Positions 1-6,647 are shown, numbered from the stretch's first letter. The stretch: DNA of 34,517 nucleotides from a virus (IMGVR_UViG_3300034759_000283:1-34517); one strand, 5' to 3'. Translations and numbers: made by a program. The notes: generated by a model not told the origin, from the letters alone.

Positions 1-127
1 GATGCGGAACTTTTTCGCCTCGTCCTTCCAGCCCGAGGCCCACCGCCGCTGCCGCCACTCCATCTCCGGCACCGTGGCCGCCGTGCAAACACCGTCCTTT
101 TCCAGGGCCTTGATAGCGTCCGACAGA
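1..127. repeat. 127-bp end repeat (circular contig overlap), left copy
   Basis: Bases 1-127 are identical to 34391-34517. The repeat lies inside a protein gene, and that gene reads through correctly when the two ends are joined. An exact 127-base overlap is typical of an assembler k-mer overlap on a circular or circularly permuted molecule, so it should not be read as a biological terminal repeat. The true unit length is 34390 bp. Confidence 0.95.
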
Positions 128-453
128 TAACTCCCGCCGTCCACGCCCCCGTTGATCCGCCCGTAGAGATTGCCCGGGCTGAGGCGGACAAAAGGGAGCC
201 CCGCCTCGCTCCTCAGGACATGAAGCGTCTGCACCGCGGCAAAGGCGTTGCAGGCATTCGTCCCGTCCTGATCGAGGACCGCCGGGACCAGGTGGCTGAA
301 ATCGATCTCCGCCCACTCCTCCCGCGGGATCAGCCGGATCTCGGACCGCCCCAACTCCGAACCCAGCACGGGATAGACCGCACCCGGATGAAGCAGCCGG
401 GGATGACACCCCAGGTGGTACTCTCGGCCATCAATCGTGACAGTCATCATCAT
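1..453 (-). CDS. Papain-like (C1-type) cysteine peptidase, N-terminal part; gene crosses the contig ends
   Basis: Joined with 34052-34390 this gives one 263-residue protein. The start at 453 overlaps the stop of the upstream secreted-protein gene as ATGA; two further ATGs follow at once, so the exact first Met is uncertain. The catalytic-Cys region is visible as DQDGTNACNAFAA with Cys68, the position of the DQGxCGSCWAF block of papain. His201 lies in GGHAMCGVG and Asn223 in VNSWGTAWG, which completes the Cys-His-Asn triad. No signal peptide or propeptide is seen, and the protein is shorter than typical cellular papains. It sits between a secreted protein and a membrane protein, just before the terminase genes. 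A role in lysis, entry or virion maturation is inference. Confidence 0.9.
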   Translation of the reverse strand, partial: MMMTVTIDGREYHLGCHPRLLHPGAVYPVLGSELGRSEIRLIPREEWAEIDFSHLVPAVLDQDGTNACNAFAAVQTLHVLRSEAGLPFVRLSPGNLYGRINGGVDGGSYLSDAIKALEKDGVCTAATVPEMEWRQRRWASGWKDEAKKFRI

Positions 454-1166
454 CTGATCAACCTCCACCGGCGGATCGTCGGGTTCGCTGGGACGGGACA
501 CCGCCCAGTCGGACAGGCCTCCTCAGGCCCCGTCGGCGAAGATACGGGCGGCGGTGGGTCCACGGTCCGTGCGGAACCCACCACCAGCCCGAACCGGCTG
601 AGGAGGGCACTCAGCGACGAGGCGTCCGGAGGGGCAACGCCGGCATAAAGCTCGGTTCCGTCCTGCAGGATAAACAGCCGCGGGAGACCAGCCTTCTTCG
701 CTGCGTCAATGTAGGGCGCCAGATCAGCAGGCGTCTTGCCTGTCTCGTCCACGACGTCCTGGTCCACAATCCGCAGGTGCCAGCCCGCCCGCTCGATTGC
801 CGCTCTGATCTCCCGCTGAATGATCGCCGCGGCCTGCGAGGGAGACCGGTCCCCCGACTCCTCGATCCAAATCACGGTCTTCGGGCCCGATGGTATGGGC
901 TGCGGTTCCGGTTCCGGCTGTGGCTCCGGCTGGGGTTCAGGCCCAGGTGTGACCTTCCACGGAAAATCTTCCAGGACGATGTCGTCGCCGACAACTGCGG
1001 CTACGAGGATGCGTCCGTCGGGATCAACGCGCCAGACTTGCTTTGTGGCACCTTTGACTGTGACGACGAGGCTTGGCCCCCCTTTCGCTTCGAATCGCAA
1101 CTCGCCGGCAGGAGCGACCATGGCCAGCCCGATGGCCAGCCAGCATGGCAGAAACACCCTCAGCAT
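450..1166 (-). CDS. Secreted protein with Pro/Glu/Gln linker and thioredoxin-like C-terminal half
   Basis: The protein has 238 residues. The N-terminus looks like a signal peptide: Met-Leu-Arg, then a hydrophobic stretch to about residue 18 and a small-residue cleavage region (APAGE). Residues 20-70 form a small beta-rich segment. They are followed by a PEPQPEPQ-type linker around residues 75-92, and then by a 100-residue alpha/beta half (KTVIWIEESGD... LPRLFILQDG) that resembles thioredoxin-like folds. No CxxC pair is seen, so redox activity is not supported. It starts 2 bases after the previous stop and overlaps the peptidase start by ATGA. It may be a periplasmic partner of that peptidase or a lysis accessory; the function is unknown. 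Confidence 0.8.
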   Translation of the reverse strand: MLRVFLPCWLAIGLAMVAPAGELRFEAKGGPSLVVTVKGATKQVWRVDPDGRILVAAVVGDDIVLEDFPWKVTPGPEPQPEPQPEPEPQPIPSGPKTVIWIEESGDRSPSQAAAIIQREIRAAIERAGWHLRIVDQDVVDETGKTPADLAPYIDAAKKAGLPRLFILQDGTELYAGVAPPDASSLSALLSRFGLVVGSARTVDPPPPVSSPTGPEEACPTGRCPVPANPTIRRWRLIR

Positions 1167-1168
1167 GG

Positions 1169-1351
1169 TCAGGCCCCCTGCTCTTTTTTCAGCTTCGCAT
1201 CCGCCACCCCGAAGATCAGAACGGCCACTATCTGCAGGACATCGGAGGCCTCCTTGGCAATCCGAATCGCCTCCATCGGCTTGATCCGCCCATCCTCGAG
1301 GGCGTCCTGAATCGCCTTCTTCAGTTCCGTGAGTTCTTTCACCAGGTCCAT
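1169..1351 (-). CDS. Possible internal in-frame start: 60-residue membrane-associated protein
   Basis: Within the 153-residue gene, an SD-like GGAGGG lies 8 bases before an in-frame ATG at 1351. Translation from there would give a 60-residue protein with an amphipathic charged N-terminal helix and one hydrophobic stretch near residues 31-45. That layout fits a small holin-like or spanin-like membrane protein and would separate it from the HTH/Cys-knuckle half. It is equally possible that only the full-length protein is made. Position just before the secreted and peptidase genes fits a lysis cassette. Confidence 0.4.
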   Translation of the reverse strand: MDLVKELTELKKAIQDALEDGRIKPMEAIRIAKEASDVLQIVAVLIFGVADAKLKKEQGA

Positions 1352-1630
1352 TGTCATTCCCTCCAATCTGCGAAAACTCGCCTTCCAGACCCGTTTCTTC
1401 TTCTGCGGCGCCTGTTCCAGAAAACACGCCAGACAGGGGAGCCGCACCAGCCGACCACACCGCGGACAACGCCCGATCGGTCCCGACGCGGGAATCGGAT
1501 CCGGCCCCTCGGCCAGGACCCGACACACGGCACTCCGCGACAGACCGGTGATCTCGGCGATCTTGCGGACCGTGGCCCCGGTCTGGCGGAGCTTCCAGAT
1601 CCAATCGCGATGGGCCTGCGTCACCGCCAT
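1169..1630 (-). CDS. HTH plus Cys-knuckle small protein with possible internal second product
   Basis: The protein has 153 residues. Residues 1-40 read as a resolvase-like helix-turn-helix (HRDWIWKLRQTGATVRKIAEITGLS). Residues about 54-70 hold a CPRCG...PCLAC zinc-ribbon-like pair, a combination familiar from small planctomycete proteins. The C-terminal 60 residues form a separate-looking unit with a charged helix and a hydrophobic segment (DVLQIVAVLIFGVA). This is the first gene of the lysis/packaging module. The upstream GGAGG is too far away to be a good SD, but TAGAAT ends exactly 6 bases before ATG, which points to a leaderless start. It may regulate the late module; that is inference. 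Confidence 0.75.
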   Translation of the reverse strand: MAVTQAHRDWIWKLRQTGATVRKIAEITGLSRSAVCRVLAEGPDPIPASGPIGRCPRCGRLVRLPCLACFLEQAPQKKKRVWKASFRRLEGMTMDLVKELTELKKAIQDALEDGRIKPMEAIRIAKEASDVLQIVAVLIFGVADAKLKKEQGA

Positions 1631-1636
1631 AGGTCG

Positions 1637-1668
1637 ATTCTACCCCCTCCTCCCTGAAAAACCGGGAC
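1637..1668 (-). promoter_or_regulatory. Late promoter P1 (GTCCC-N21-TAGAAT), leaderless gene start
   Basis: On the minus strand GTCCC (1668-1664) is followed after 21 bases by TAGAAT (1642-1637), and then by 6 bases and the ATG at 1630. The same spacing is found before 30535 and 22947. Transcription would start at or next to the ATG. The -10 overlaps the TAG stop of the previous gene, so the promoter is packed into the gene junction. Confidence 0.55.
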
Positions 1669-1996
1669 ACTCCCGGCCGTGGAGGACCTCCAGGGCCCGC
1701 AGATACCAGGTCGCCACTGCCCCCAGATCGCGGATCTGACAGAGGACCAGGGCCGGCGGCCCGGGGACAACCACCAGCGGGATGCGGGCCCCGCACCGCT
1801 CGTCGGCAAACTGCAGCGTCGCCTCCGCCGAACTCAAATCCCCCGCCTCACAGAGACAGAGATCGGAAAGGACCACCGCCGGGTCTCGCCCCGAGGCCTC
1901 GGGGAGATTGAGGATTAGCCGTAGGGCCCGGCGGATCGTGGCATGCAATTCCGGAAAATCCTTCACTTGGCAGGGGCATCGCGCCTCTTGGTCCAT
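1640..1996 (-). CDS. Small hypothetical protein, 118 residues
   Basis: This is an open frame of 118 residues with ATG at 1996 and a GGAGGAAGTGAGCG leader (SD 9 bases upstream). It follows the resolvase gene by about 40 bases and ends 10 bases before the next gene. The N-terminus is Cys-rich (ARCPCQVK) and the middle is Leu/Ala-rich and probably helical. No family is recognised. It ends the early/replication module, because the candidate late promoter P1 overlaps its stop codon. Confidence 0.65.
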   Translation of the reverse strand: MDQEARCPCQVKDFPELHATIRRALRLILNLPEASGRDPAVVLSDLCLCEAGDLSSAEATLQFADERCGARIPLVVVPGPPALVLCQIRDLGAVATWYLRALEVLHGRECPGFSGRRG

Positions 1997-2035
1997 CGCT
2001 CACTTCCTCCGGAAAAACTCGCTCCTGGTCACGTT

Positions 2036-2413
2036 TCACCACCGCGGCAGCCGCCGCAAGACCACGATCACGCCGGGCTCGAAGCCCCTGTCGAAGCTCA
2101 CCATCAGCTTCCGGATTTGGCTATCGTCCTCGATGACCCCGGCGTGCTGGAGGGCATCGAAGAGGGCCTTGAGGATATTATCCAGGTCCCGCTTGCGGTT
2201 GTCCGGCGGGCAGACCGTGACCCGGCATGCCACGGGACTTGTCCCAAACCCCGCATGCCGGTGGATATGCCGGTAGGAAAACCACCGCTCGGCCACCCGC
2301 TGACGAAACTCCCGTGCGGCCCCGGTGAGAACCACCTTGCCCCGCCATCGCCGCCAGAACGTGTTGACACTCGGCGGGTAAGGGAGCTCCAAGCTTACGG
2401 ACGTACTTGACAT
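2036..2413 (-). CDS. rusA: RusA-like Holliday junction resolvase
   Basis: The protein has 125 residues, the usual RusA size. The start at 2413 is chosen because GGAGGAG lies just upstream; an ATG-less extension further up lacks support. The family signature is present: the N-terminal PYPPSVNTFWR, then PPDNRKRDLDNILKALFDAL and AGVIEDDSQI, which carry the conserved metal-binding Asp residues and the Lys of RusA enzymes. RusA-type enzymes cut four-way DNA junctions made during phage recombination or replication. That fits its place downstream of RecT and the replication genes, where it could clear junctions before packaging. Confidence 0.9.
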   Translation of the reverse strand: MSSTSVSLELPYPPSVNTFWRRWRGKVVLTGAAREFRQRVAERWFSYRHIHRHAGFGTSPVACRVTVCPPDNRKRDLDNILKALFDALQHAGVIEDDSQIRKLMVSFDRGFEPGVIVVLRRLPRW

Positions 2414-2446
2414 TTGTGAGTCTCCTCCGTGACGCATGCTGGCTGG

Positions 2447-2845
2447 TCATGTCGGTTTCGTGCCATCCCCGTGGCGGCTGGGGATATCAATCAGCTCCGG
2501 CTGCCGTTCTTCAAAATGCATGACCGCCAGGAGGTTCCAGACGGCATGGGCGAGATGATCCTCACTCGAATCGCCAGCCAGATAGAGATAGACATGCCGG
2601 AGAGCATGGTTGATCAGATCACTGGCGGGCATCCCCTTTTCCCATCCCCGCTCGCCGTATCTGGCTGCCCCCTCGGCGTACGTGGCCGCCACCCGGCGGA
2701 GCCCAATCGGGGTGATCAGGTCCCACCGCTCGCCATCGGCGTCCGTGCTGCGGATCGCCCCCGTCGAAAAGCTCTTGATCTCATTCCCTTGCTTTGTCAC
2801 GAACCCAATCGGCATCATCTCCAACCCTTCCGTTTCAAAAGTCAT
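2447..2845 (-). CDS. DUF5664 / dATP-dGTP diphosphohydrolase N-terminal-like protein
   Basis: The protein has 132 residues. Its core matches a phage family usually annotated DUF5664: a Gly-Ala-Arg-Tyr-Gly motif (EGAARYGERGWEKGMPASDLINHALRH), then YLAGDSSEDHLAHAVWNLLAVMHFEE. The conserved His and Glu/Asp residues (NHALRH, EDHLAHA) suggest a metal site as in MazG-like/all-alpha nucleotide hydrolases. Activity on nucleotides is inferred from the family name only. The start at 2845 overlaps the upstream gene by 11 bases with AAAGGA 9 bases before it; a later Met-Met pair preceded by GGAAGG is an alternative start. Confidence 0.8.
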   Translation of the reverse strand: MTFETEGLEMMPIGFVTKQGNEIKSFSTGAIRSTDADGERWDLITPIGLRRVAATYAEGAARYGERGWEKGMPASDLINHALRHVYLYLAGDSSEDHLAHAVWNLLAVMHFEERQPELIDIPSRHGDGTKPT

Positions 2846-3491
2846 CAAGCCGTGTCCTTTCAGCCAGGTCAGCCACAATGGCCCGCGGCGATCGACGCTC
2901 CCTAATCCCCGTATCCCGCTTCTGCTCCCCTTGCCCGAGGAGCTGACGGTACTGATCCATCGGCAGGACCCCCAGCTGCCGCAAGATGTGACGCTGGGGA
3001 TCGTAAAAGACAATCTCGATGCGGTGCTGCCGCTTCGCCCGTAGCCACATCTCCCGCCGGGCCTGGCCGGTCTGGCAGGGGCAGAGGGCAACGGCCGTGT
3101 AAGGGAAGGCCGGCAGCTGGCGGCTCGCCAGACACTCCGCCACGGTTTGCGGGTGGAGGATATCCACCAGGCCCGTGTCCTGGCAGTCCCGACAGCGGAC
3201 CGTCTCTTGCCCGTCGGCCACCGCCCGCCAGCGGACGGCCTCACTCCTGGCTACGATTGTGCGAGCCCATTCGGCAACAACGAAGGGGAGACGACTGTTG
3301 CGAATGGGGTCCCCCTGCAGAAGCTGCTTGCAGGCCTTCTCCAGGACCGCCGGCGGGAGTTTTTCCAGGGCCTCCTGGGCAACCTCCATGTAGCGTCCCC
3401 GGTTCTGGGTCCGGCGGAGCCAGTCATCGAAATCAGGAAAAAACTGGCCGACAATGGCCACAGCCCAAAAACGCTTATTGTCAGTCGTCAT
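2835..3491 (-). CDS. Replication-associated protein, putative helicase-loader-like (P-like position)
   Basis: The protein has 218 residues and its start overlaps the stop of the initiator-like gene as ATGA, so the two are likely made together. The N-terminal 60 residues are helical and aromatic (KRFWAVAIVGQFFPDFDDWLRR), reminiscent of small helicase-loader/inhibitor N-domains. The middle carries a Cys pair CRDC and later CPC, a possible zinc site around residues 99-138. The C-terminus is charged. No ATPase P-loop is seen, so it is not a DnaC-type AAA+ loader. The call rests on its place directly after the initiator-like gene, the order seen in lambda O-P; the sequence itself is not diagnostic. 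Confidence 0.6.
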   Translation of the reverse strand: MTTDNKRFWAVAIVGQFFPDFDDWLRRTQNRGRYMEVAQEALEKLPPAVLEKACKQLLQGDPIRNSRLPFVVAEWARTIVARSEAVRWRAVADGQETVRCRDCQDTGLVDILHPQTVAECLASRQLPAFPYTAVALCPCQTGQARREMWLRAKRQHRIEIVFYDPQRHILRQLGVLPMDQYRQLLGQGEQKRDTGIRERRSPRAIVADLAERTRLDDF

Positions 3492-4387
3492 GCATAAATG
3501 TCCTCCTCGTAATGGGGATCGTGTTTCGTGTGACGAACGCCACAGTCCACGGCACGATTCAGCCAGTTGACGAGAAACCGGGTCATTCCCCTGGACGTCT
3601 TTCGCTTGCCAGGATTGGCCATCAACCAGGCATATGCCTTACGAAGCTCATGATCCACGTCGAGGGTTTGATAACTCCTCTTGAGCATCCCGTAAAACTC
3701 GGGCGGCACCCGCCACTGGCCCTTCGAGCCCTCGCAGGGAAAAACAAGCTCCGCAATGTCGCCTGGCAGAGACGGCGGCGAGTTGACTGTGTCAACCTCG
3801 CCGCAAGATTTTTCTGTCTCCGTGCTGATAGAACATTCTCCAATACAGATTAGGTTTAAATCACTTTCTGATTGTAACGAAGGAATAGATCCTCTCTCTG
3901 TATCTGTACTGTAATGTAATGTAGTCCCGTTTTTGTCCCGATCCTCGCGGGACAAATTCGGGACAAATTCGGGACAAACACGGGACAGATGAGGGACAGT
4001 ACATTGATCAGACACTTCTCTGGACGGGAGACCTTTGTTGTGTGCCCTCTGCATGCGTTTTTTCTGCCGTTCCAGAAAACGCGACTTGGCGCCTCGTCCC
4101 AGCCATCGGTCAAAATTGGGGATGCTGATCCCGCATTCGGTGCTGGTGAGCCAGCCAACCAGTTCCAAGGCGTCCAGAAACTTTTCCGAGATATGACAGG
4201 CGGCTGCAGCCATCGCCTTGGTCATCCCCGGAAACGTACCGTCGCTGGAATGCTGCTGGGCCCAGCTCCAGAATCGTATCAGAACGCCAACGACCTCATC
4301 TGGAGATCGCTTCGTCAAGGTAGCGATCTGGACGACTTCCGGCTTGGAGGGCAAAGCAACAGAAATCGGAATCCAGTCCTCGGCCAT
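3488..4387 (-). CDS. Replication-initiator-like protein carrying an iteron array
   Basis: The protein has 299 residues. AAGGAGAG lies 8 bases before the ATG at 4387. The N-terminal 115 residues look like a winged-helix replication domain (IPISVALPSKPEVVQIATLTKRSPDEVVGVLIRFW... ISEKFLDALELVGWL), as in phage O-type and DnaD-like initiators. A basic linker with ERQKKRMQRAHNK follows. The DNA for residues about 130-147 is a five-copy 11-bp repeat. The C-terminal part (residues 215-290) is a second helical domain. Middle and 3' parts have more AT than neighbouring genes. This layout is like lambda gene O, where the origin lies inside the initiator gene. The function is inferred from layout and fold-like pattern. 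Confidence 0.75.
   Translation of the reverse strand: MAEDWIPISVALPSKPEVVQIATLTKRSPDEVVGVLIRFWSWAQQHSSDGTFPGMTKAMAAAACHISEKFLDALELVGWLTSTECGISIPNFDRWLGRGAKSRFLERQKKRMQRAHNKGLPSREVSDQCTVPHLSRVCPEFVPNLSREDRDKNGTTLHYSTDTERGSIPSLQSESDLNLICIGECSISTETEKSCGEVDTVNSPPSLPGDIAELVFPCEGSKGQWRVPPEFYGMLKRSYQTLDVDHELRKAYAWLMANPGKRKTSRGMTRFLVNWLNRAVDCGVRHTKHDPHYEEDIYA
3924..4000. repeat. Iteron array (5 direct and 2 inverted copies, 11-bp period): candidate replication origin
   Basis: On the plus strand, CGGGACAAATT-type units begin at 3948, 3959, 3970, 3981 and 3992, exactly 11 bp apart; the last two are degenerate. Two inverted GTCCCG cores lie at 3924 and 3935, also 11 bp apart. Because 11 is not a multiple of three, the copies are read in different frames, so protein repetition cannot explain them. 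An AT-rich stretch (about 3800-3935) lies directly beside the array, as expected for an unwinding element. Confidence 0.7.
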
Positions 4388-4433
4388 TCCGGCTTCTCTC
4401 CTTTCCGTGCCTGCCTGGCACCACACCAGGCAT

Positions 4434-4492
4434 CCGCCCGGCCGGGACTCGAACCCGGCGTCCCTCCCTGCGGCGGCCAACCCGCCCGGGCG
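4434..4492 (-). ncRNA. tRNA-like element without an anticodon arm, in the leader of the initiator-like gene
   Basis: Minus-strand 4492-4486 (CGCCCGG) pairs fully with 4441-4435 (CCGGGCG), forming a 7-bp acceptor-like stem. A canonical T-arm follows: CCGGG-TTCGAGT-CCCGG at 4458-4442. A D-arm-like hairpin GCGG-GTTGG-CCGC comes right after the 5' strand. Only 14 bases lie between that hairpin and the T-arm, so no anticodon arm can form. It starts 8 bases after the stop of the small gene ending at 4500 and ends about 47 bases before the initiator ATG. A second hairpin (TGCCTGG/CCAGGCA) follows before the SD. Confidence 0.55.
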
Positions 4493-4499
4493 TACCAGT

Positions 4500-4703
4500 T
4501 CACGTATGCACGACCGCGTCGGCGGCCCCGTGAACATCCCAGTTCCGGAAGTATTCCCGTAGCTTGACGTTAATTCCTGCTGCGACGACTTCGTTTCCGG
4601 GGTGAGAAAACAGATCAGATAAGAGGATCGCTGGGCACGCTATTTCGCCAATCTTGCCCGTAAGGTACCTGAGAAACGTTTTTACAGGTCGTGATCGTCT
4701 CAT
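4500..4703 (-). CDS. Small basic hypothetical protein, 67 residues
   Basis: The start at 4703 is chosen because GGAGG lies 8 bases upstream; an ATG 6 bases earlier would sit too close to it. The N-terminus is basic (MRRSRPVKTFLRY), followed by a mixed hydrophobic region and a C-terminus ending in AVVHT. No family is recognised. It lies between a conserved small phage gene and the tRNA-like leader element of the initiator gene, so it is probably early. Its codon use is less GC-biased than the neighbours. Confidence 0.6.
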   Translation of the reverse strand: MRRSRPVKTFLRYLTGKIGEIACPAILLSDLFSHPGNEVVAAGINVKLREYFRNWDVHGAADAVVHT

Positions 4704-4747
4704 GTTCATGCCCTCCGACGACCTATCGTTTTGCTCCTGGTTAACAG

Positions 4748-4939
4748 TCAGTCTCTTCTCCTCTTAGTCGCCCACCGTGTGGCAACGACTTTCACTCCGT
4801 CCTCGAACTCCACGAGGACGTTATTCGGACCAAGCCGACGGTTGTCTGCTGGCACAAGTATCCGGCATCGCTGCCCAAACCGCTCCGGCAACCACTTCCT
4901 GATTCGCCAGACATGAGGATAGTCATGATTGGCTTCCAT
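4748..4939 (-). CDS. Small conserved-type phage protein, 63 residues
   Basis: GGAGGAAAAATT precedes the ATG at 4939. The protein reads HVWRIRKWLPERFGQRCR then VLVEFEDGVKVVATRW, a compact beta-rich pattern seen in many small phage proteins of unknown function, and ends in KRRRD. It overlaps the end of the upstream 98-residue gene by 17 bases. The highly basic tail suggests nucleic-acid contact, but no function can be assigned. Confidence 0.7.
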   Translation of the reverse strand: MEANHDYPHVWRIRKWLPERFGQRCRILVPADNRRLGPNNVLVEFEDGVKVVATRWATKRRRD

Positions 4940-5219
4940 AATTTTTCCTCCTCCCTTTTTCGCCCAGCCTCCGCAGCCACCGGATCGGCGCCGGCAGATA
5001 GGCCTCCGCTCGGGCCTCCAGGGTGTCTACCAGGGATTCCGCCAGATACAAAGGGATGGCCCCCTCCTCGACCAGCCCATAGGCCCAATTGGCCCAAATC
5101 TCAATGGCCTCCCGCTGCGAGGCCATCCCAATCGGCAACCCCAGGGCAAATCGCTCCCGCGGTCCACAGACCTGAACGATCGTGAACCTTCCATCCGCTG
5201 TGATCGTGAATCCTGCCAC
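4923..5219 (-). CDS. Hypothetical early protein, 98 residues
   Basis: The start is GTG at 5219, with a nearly ideal AGGAGGTGA just upstream. The N-terminus is a beta-hairpin-like stretch (GFTITADGRFTIVQVCG) and the rest is helical with many Ala, Glu and Trp. The C-terminus is basic (RRLGEKGRRKNYG). It is the third gene after csrA in a tight cluster of small genes. No family is recognised. Confidence 0.7.
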   Translation of the reverse strand: MAGFTITADGRFTIVQVCGPRERFALGLPIGMASQREAIEIWANWAYGLVEEGAIPLYLAESLVDTLEARAEAYLPAPIRWLRRLGEKGRRKNYGSQS

Positions 5220-5248
5220 GGCTCACCTCCTGCTTCTCCTCGATCCGT

Positions 5249-5497
5249 TCAAAACAATCGCGGTTGATCAACCCCATGCTCTTCCAGCTTTTTCAGCAAT
5301 GCATCGACATGCCGCTCCGCCGCCTGGGCCTCCCGTAAGGCCGAGATCGCCCGCGTCGTGAAATAGCTCCGCTGTGACTGCCGCATCCGCCAGACGGCAT
5401 CTCGCAGGCTATGGAATGCCCTCTCGACACTCTGTAAACGGCAACGGAAACACAGCCCGCAATCCCCGGTTTCGCAAATCTCCACCATGCGACTCAT
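5249..5497 (-). CDS. Small Cys-containing coiled-coil protein, 82 residues
   Basis: The ATG at 5497 overlaps the csrA stop as ATGA, so the two are translationally coupled. The N-terminal 22 residues hold Cys-x5-Cys-x2-Cys-x2-Cys (CETGDCGLCFRC), a possible zinc knuckle. The remaining 60 residues are a charged, Arg/Glu/Ala-rich helix likely to form a coiled coil. An AGGGAGGACG sequence sits upstream inside csrA. The coupling hints at a partner or regulator of CsrA, which is inference only. Confidence 0.7.
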   Translation of the reverse strand: MSRMVEICETGDCGLCFRCRLQSVERAFHSLRDAVWRMRQSQRSYFTTRAISALREAQAAERHVDALLKKLEEHGVDQPRLF

Positions 5498-5706
5498 GAT
5501 CGTCCTCCCTGTTCATGGGACCGAAAACACTGCGACTTTTTCCGGGTTTTCTGGTCCTTCTCGATCAGCTCCGATCGGGTAATCACGATCTGCGGCGGGG
5601 CCTCGATCCCCAGCTTGACCTGTCCCCTGCGAATCTCGCCTACCACAATCCGCACACCGTTCGACAAAACAATCGCCTCATTGATCCGTCGCGTCAGCAC
5701 GAGCAT
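5494..5706 (-). CDS. csrA: CsrA-family RNA-binding translational regulator
   Basis: The protein has 70 residues. The N-terminal 50 residues match CsrA closely: MLVLTRRINEAIVLSNGVRIVV, then GQVKLGIEAPPQIVITRSEL. The RNA-contact residues Leu4 and Arg6 and the Arg of the HREEI-like segment (here TRSEL) are kept. A basic C-terminal tail of about 20 residues extends past the usual core. CsrA dimers bind GGA motifs in hairpins near ribosome-binding sites and alter translation or stability. A phage copy could re-tune host mRNAs or time its own early-to-late shift. AGGAAAGG lies upstream of the ATG, and the gene sits directly after recT. Confidence 0.93.
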   Translation of the reverse strand: MLVLTRRINEAIVLSNGVRIVVGEIRRGQVKLGIEAPPQIVITRSELIEKDQKTRKKSQCFRSHEQGGRS

Positions 5707-5734
5707 CCCTGAATCCTTTCCTGAACAAAGCCTC

Positions 5735-6607
5735 CTAACGACTCACCGTCTTCAACGAATGTTTCTTATCCACGGCCCGATTGAAGAGCTCGGTCTTCTC
5801 CTCATGGTCCAGTCTGTCATCTTCCCGAATCGTGCGGATGATCAGGTCGATCGTCTCCGCCGTGGCCTCGGCAATCGCCTTTGCATAGTCCAGTCGCGGA
5901 GGATTCTCCACGACCGCGTCCCGCTCCTCTGGCCCCTGATGACAGCACACCCTCTCCCTTTTCGATCCGGGATTCGCCCCGTTGGTGAAGGGCATATACT
6001 TGAGCAACCGCTTGATCACCGTCTTGCGGGCCATCTCGCCCCAGTCCGTCTCCCAGGGGCTATTGTCGTTCCCAAACGAGCCGCCCCGCTCGGCATTGGC
6101 CTCGATCTCCGCCCGGGACATCCACTCCACGAGGGGCCGGACCCCGTCGCGGAACCAGACCACCGCGTAGGCCCCGATCGGTTCTGCGTCCGACGCCTGG
6201 AGGTTCGGCCGATGGGAGACAATCCGTCCCTCCGGATCCCCGAAATCGAGGTTGAATTCGTCCTTGGCCCGGACCACCCGGGCCTCCACGTGCGAGACCC
6301 GCGGGTTGGCCATCGCCAGGCGAATGAGGGCCCGGTAGTCCGGGACAAAGACCGCACGGAACCCCCCGGATCGGGTCTTGTGCGGAATCAGCGTCCCCTC
6401 ATTCGTCAACCCGCTCGGGTCCAGCCCCATCGCCACCGCGTCTGTGACCGCCTCGATCAGGGAACGGTTACTACATCGACTGAGGAACTCATCCTCGGAA
6501 ACCACCCAGACGACGTTTTCGATCACCGCCTGGACGTTCAATCCGCTTGGGGCGATCGCCTCCAGACGAGGTCGAATCCGCTCCAGTTCACTGTCCAGTG
6601 TGCTCAT
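5735..6607 (-). CDS. recT: RecT-family single-strand annealing protein
   Basis: The protein has 290 residues, a normal RecT length. Family features seen: SLIEAVTDAVAMGLDPSG near residue 48, then the core RAVFVPDYRALIRLA, a middle segment with the PIGAYAVVWFRDG beta strand, and KTVIKRLLKYMP. RecT anneals complementary single strands in phage recombination and normally works with a 5'-3' exonuclease. No exonuclease gene is recognisable in this window. GAGGGGGA lies upstream of the ATG. A strong terminator separates this gene from the integrase above, so it needs its own promoter, which is not obvious. Confidence 0.9.
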   Translation of the reverse strand: MSTLDSELERIRPRLEAIAPSGLNVQAVIENVVWVVSEDEFLSRCSNRSLIEAVTDAVAMGLDPSGLTNEGTLIPHKTRSGGFRAVFVPDYRALIRLAMANPRVSHVEARVVRAKDEFNLDFGDPEGRIVSHRPNLQASDAEPIGAYAVVWFRDGVRPLVEWMSRAEIEANAERGGSFGNDNSPWETDWGEMARKTVIKRLLKYMPFTNGANPGSKRERVCCHQGPEERDAVVENPPRLDYAKAIAEATAETIDLIIRTIREDDRLDHEEKTELFNRAVDKKHSLKTVSR

Positions 6608-6647
6608 CTTCAGTCCCCCTCAGATCTCAATTCCTGGCGAAAAACAA

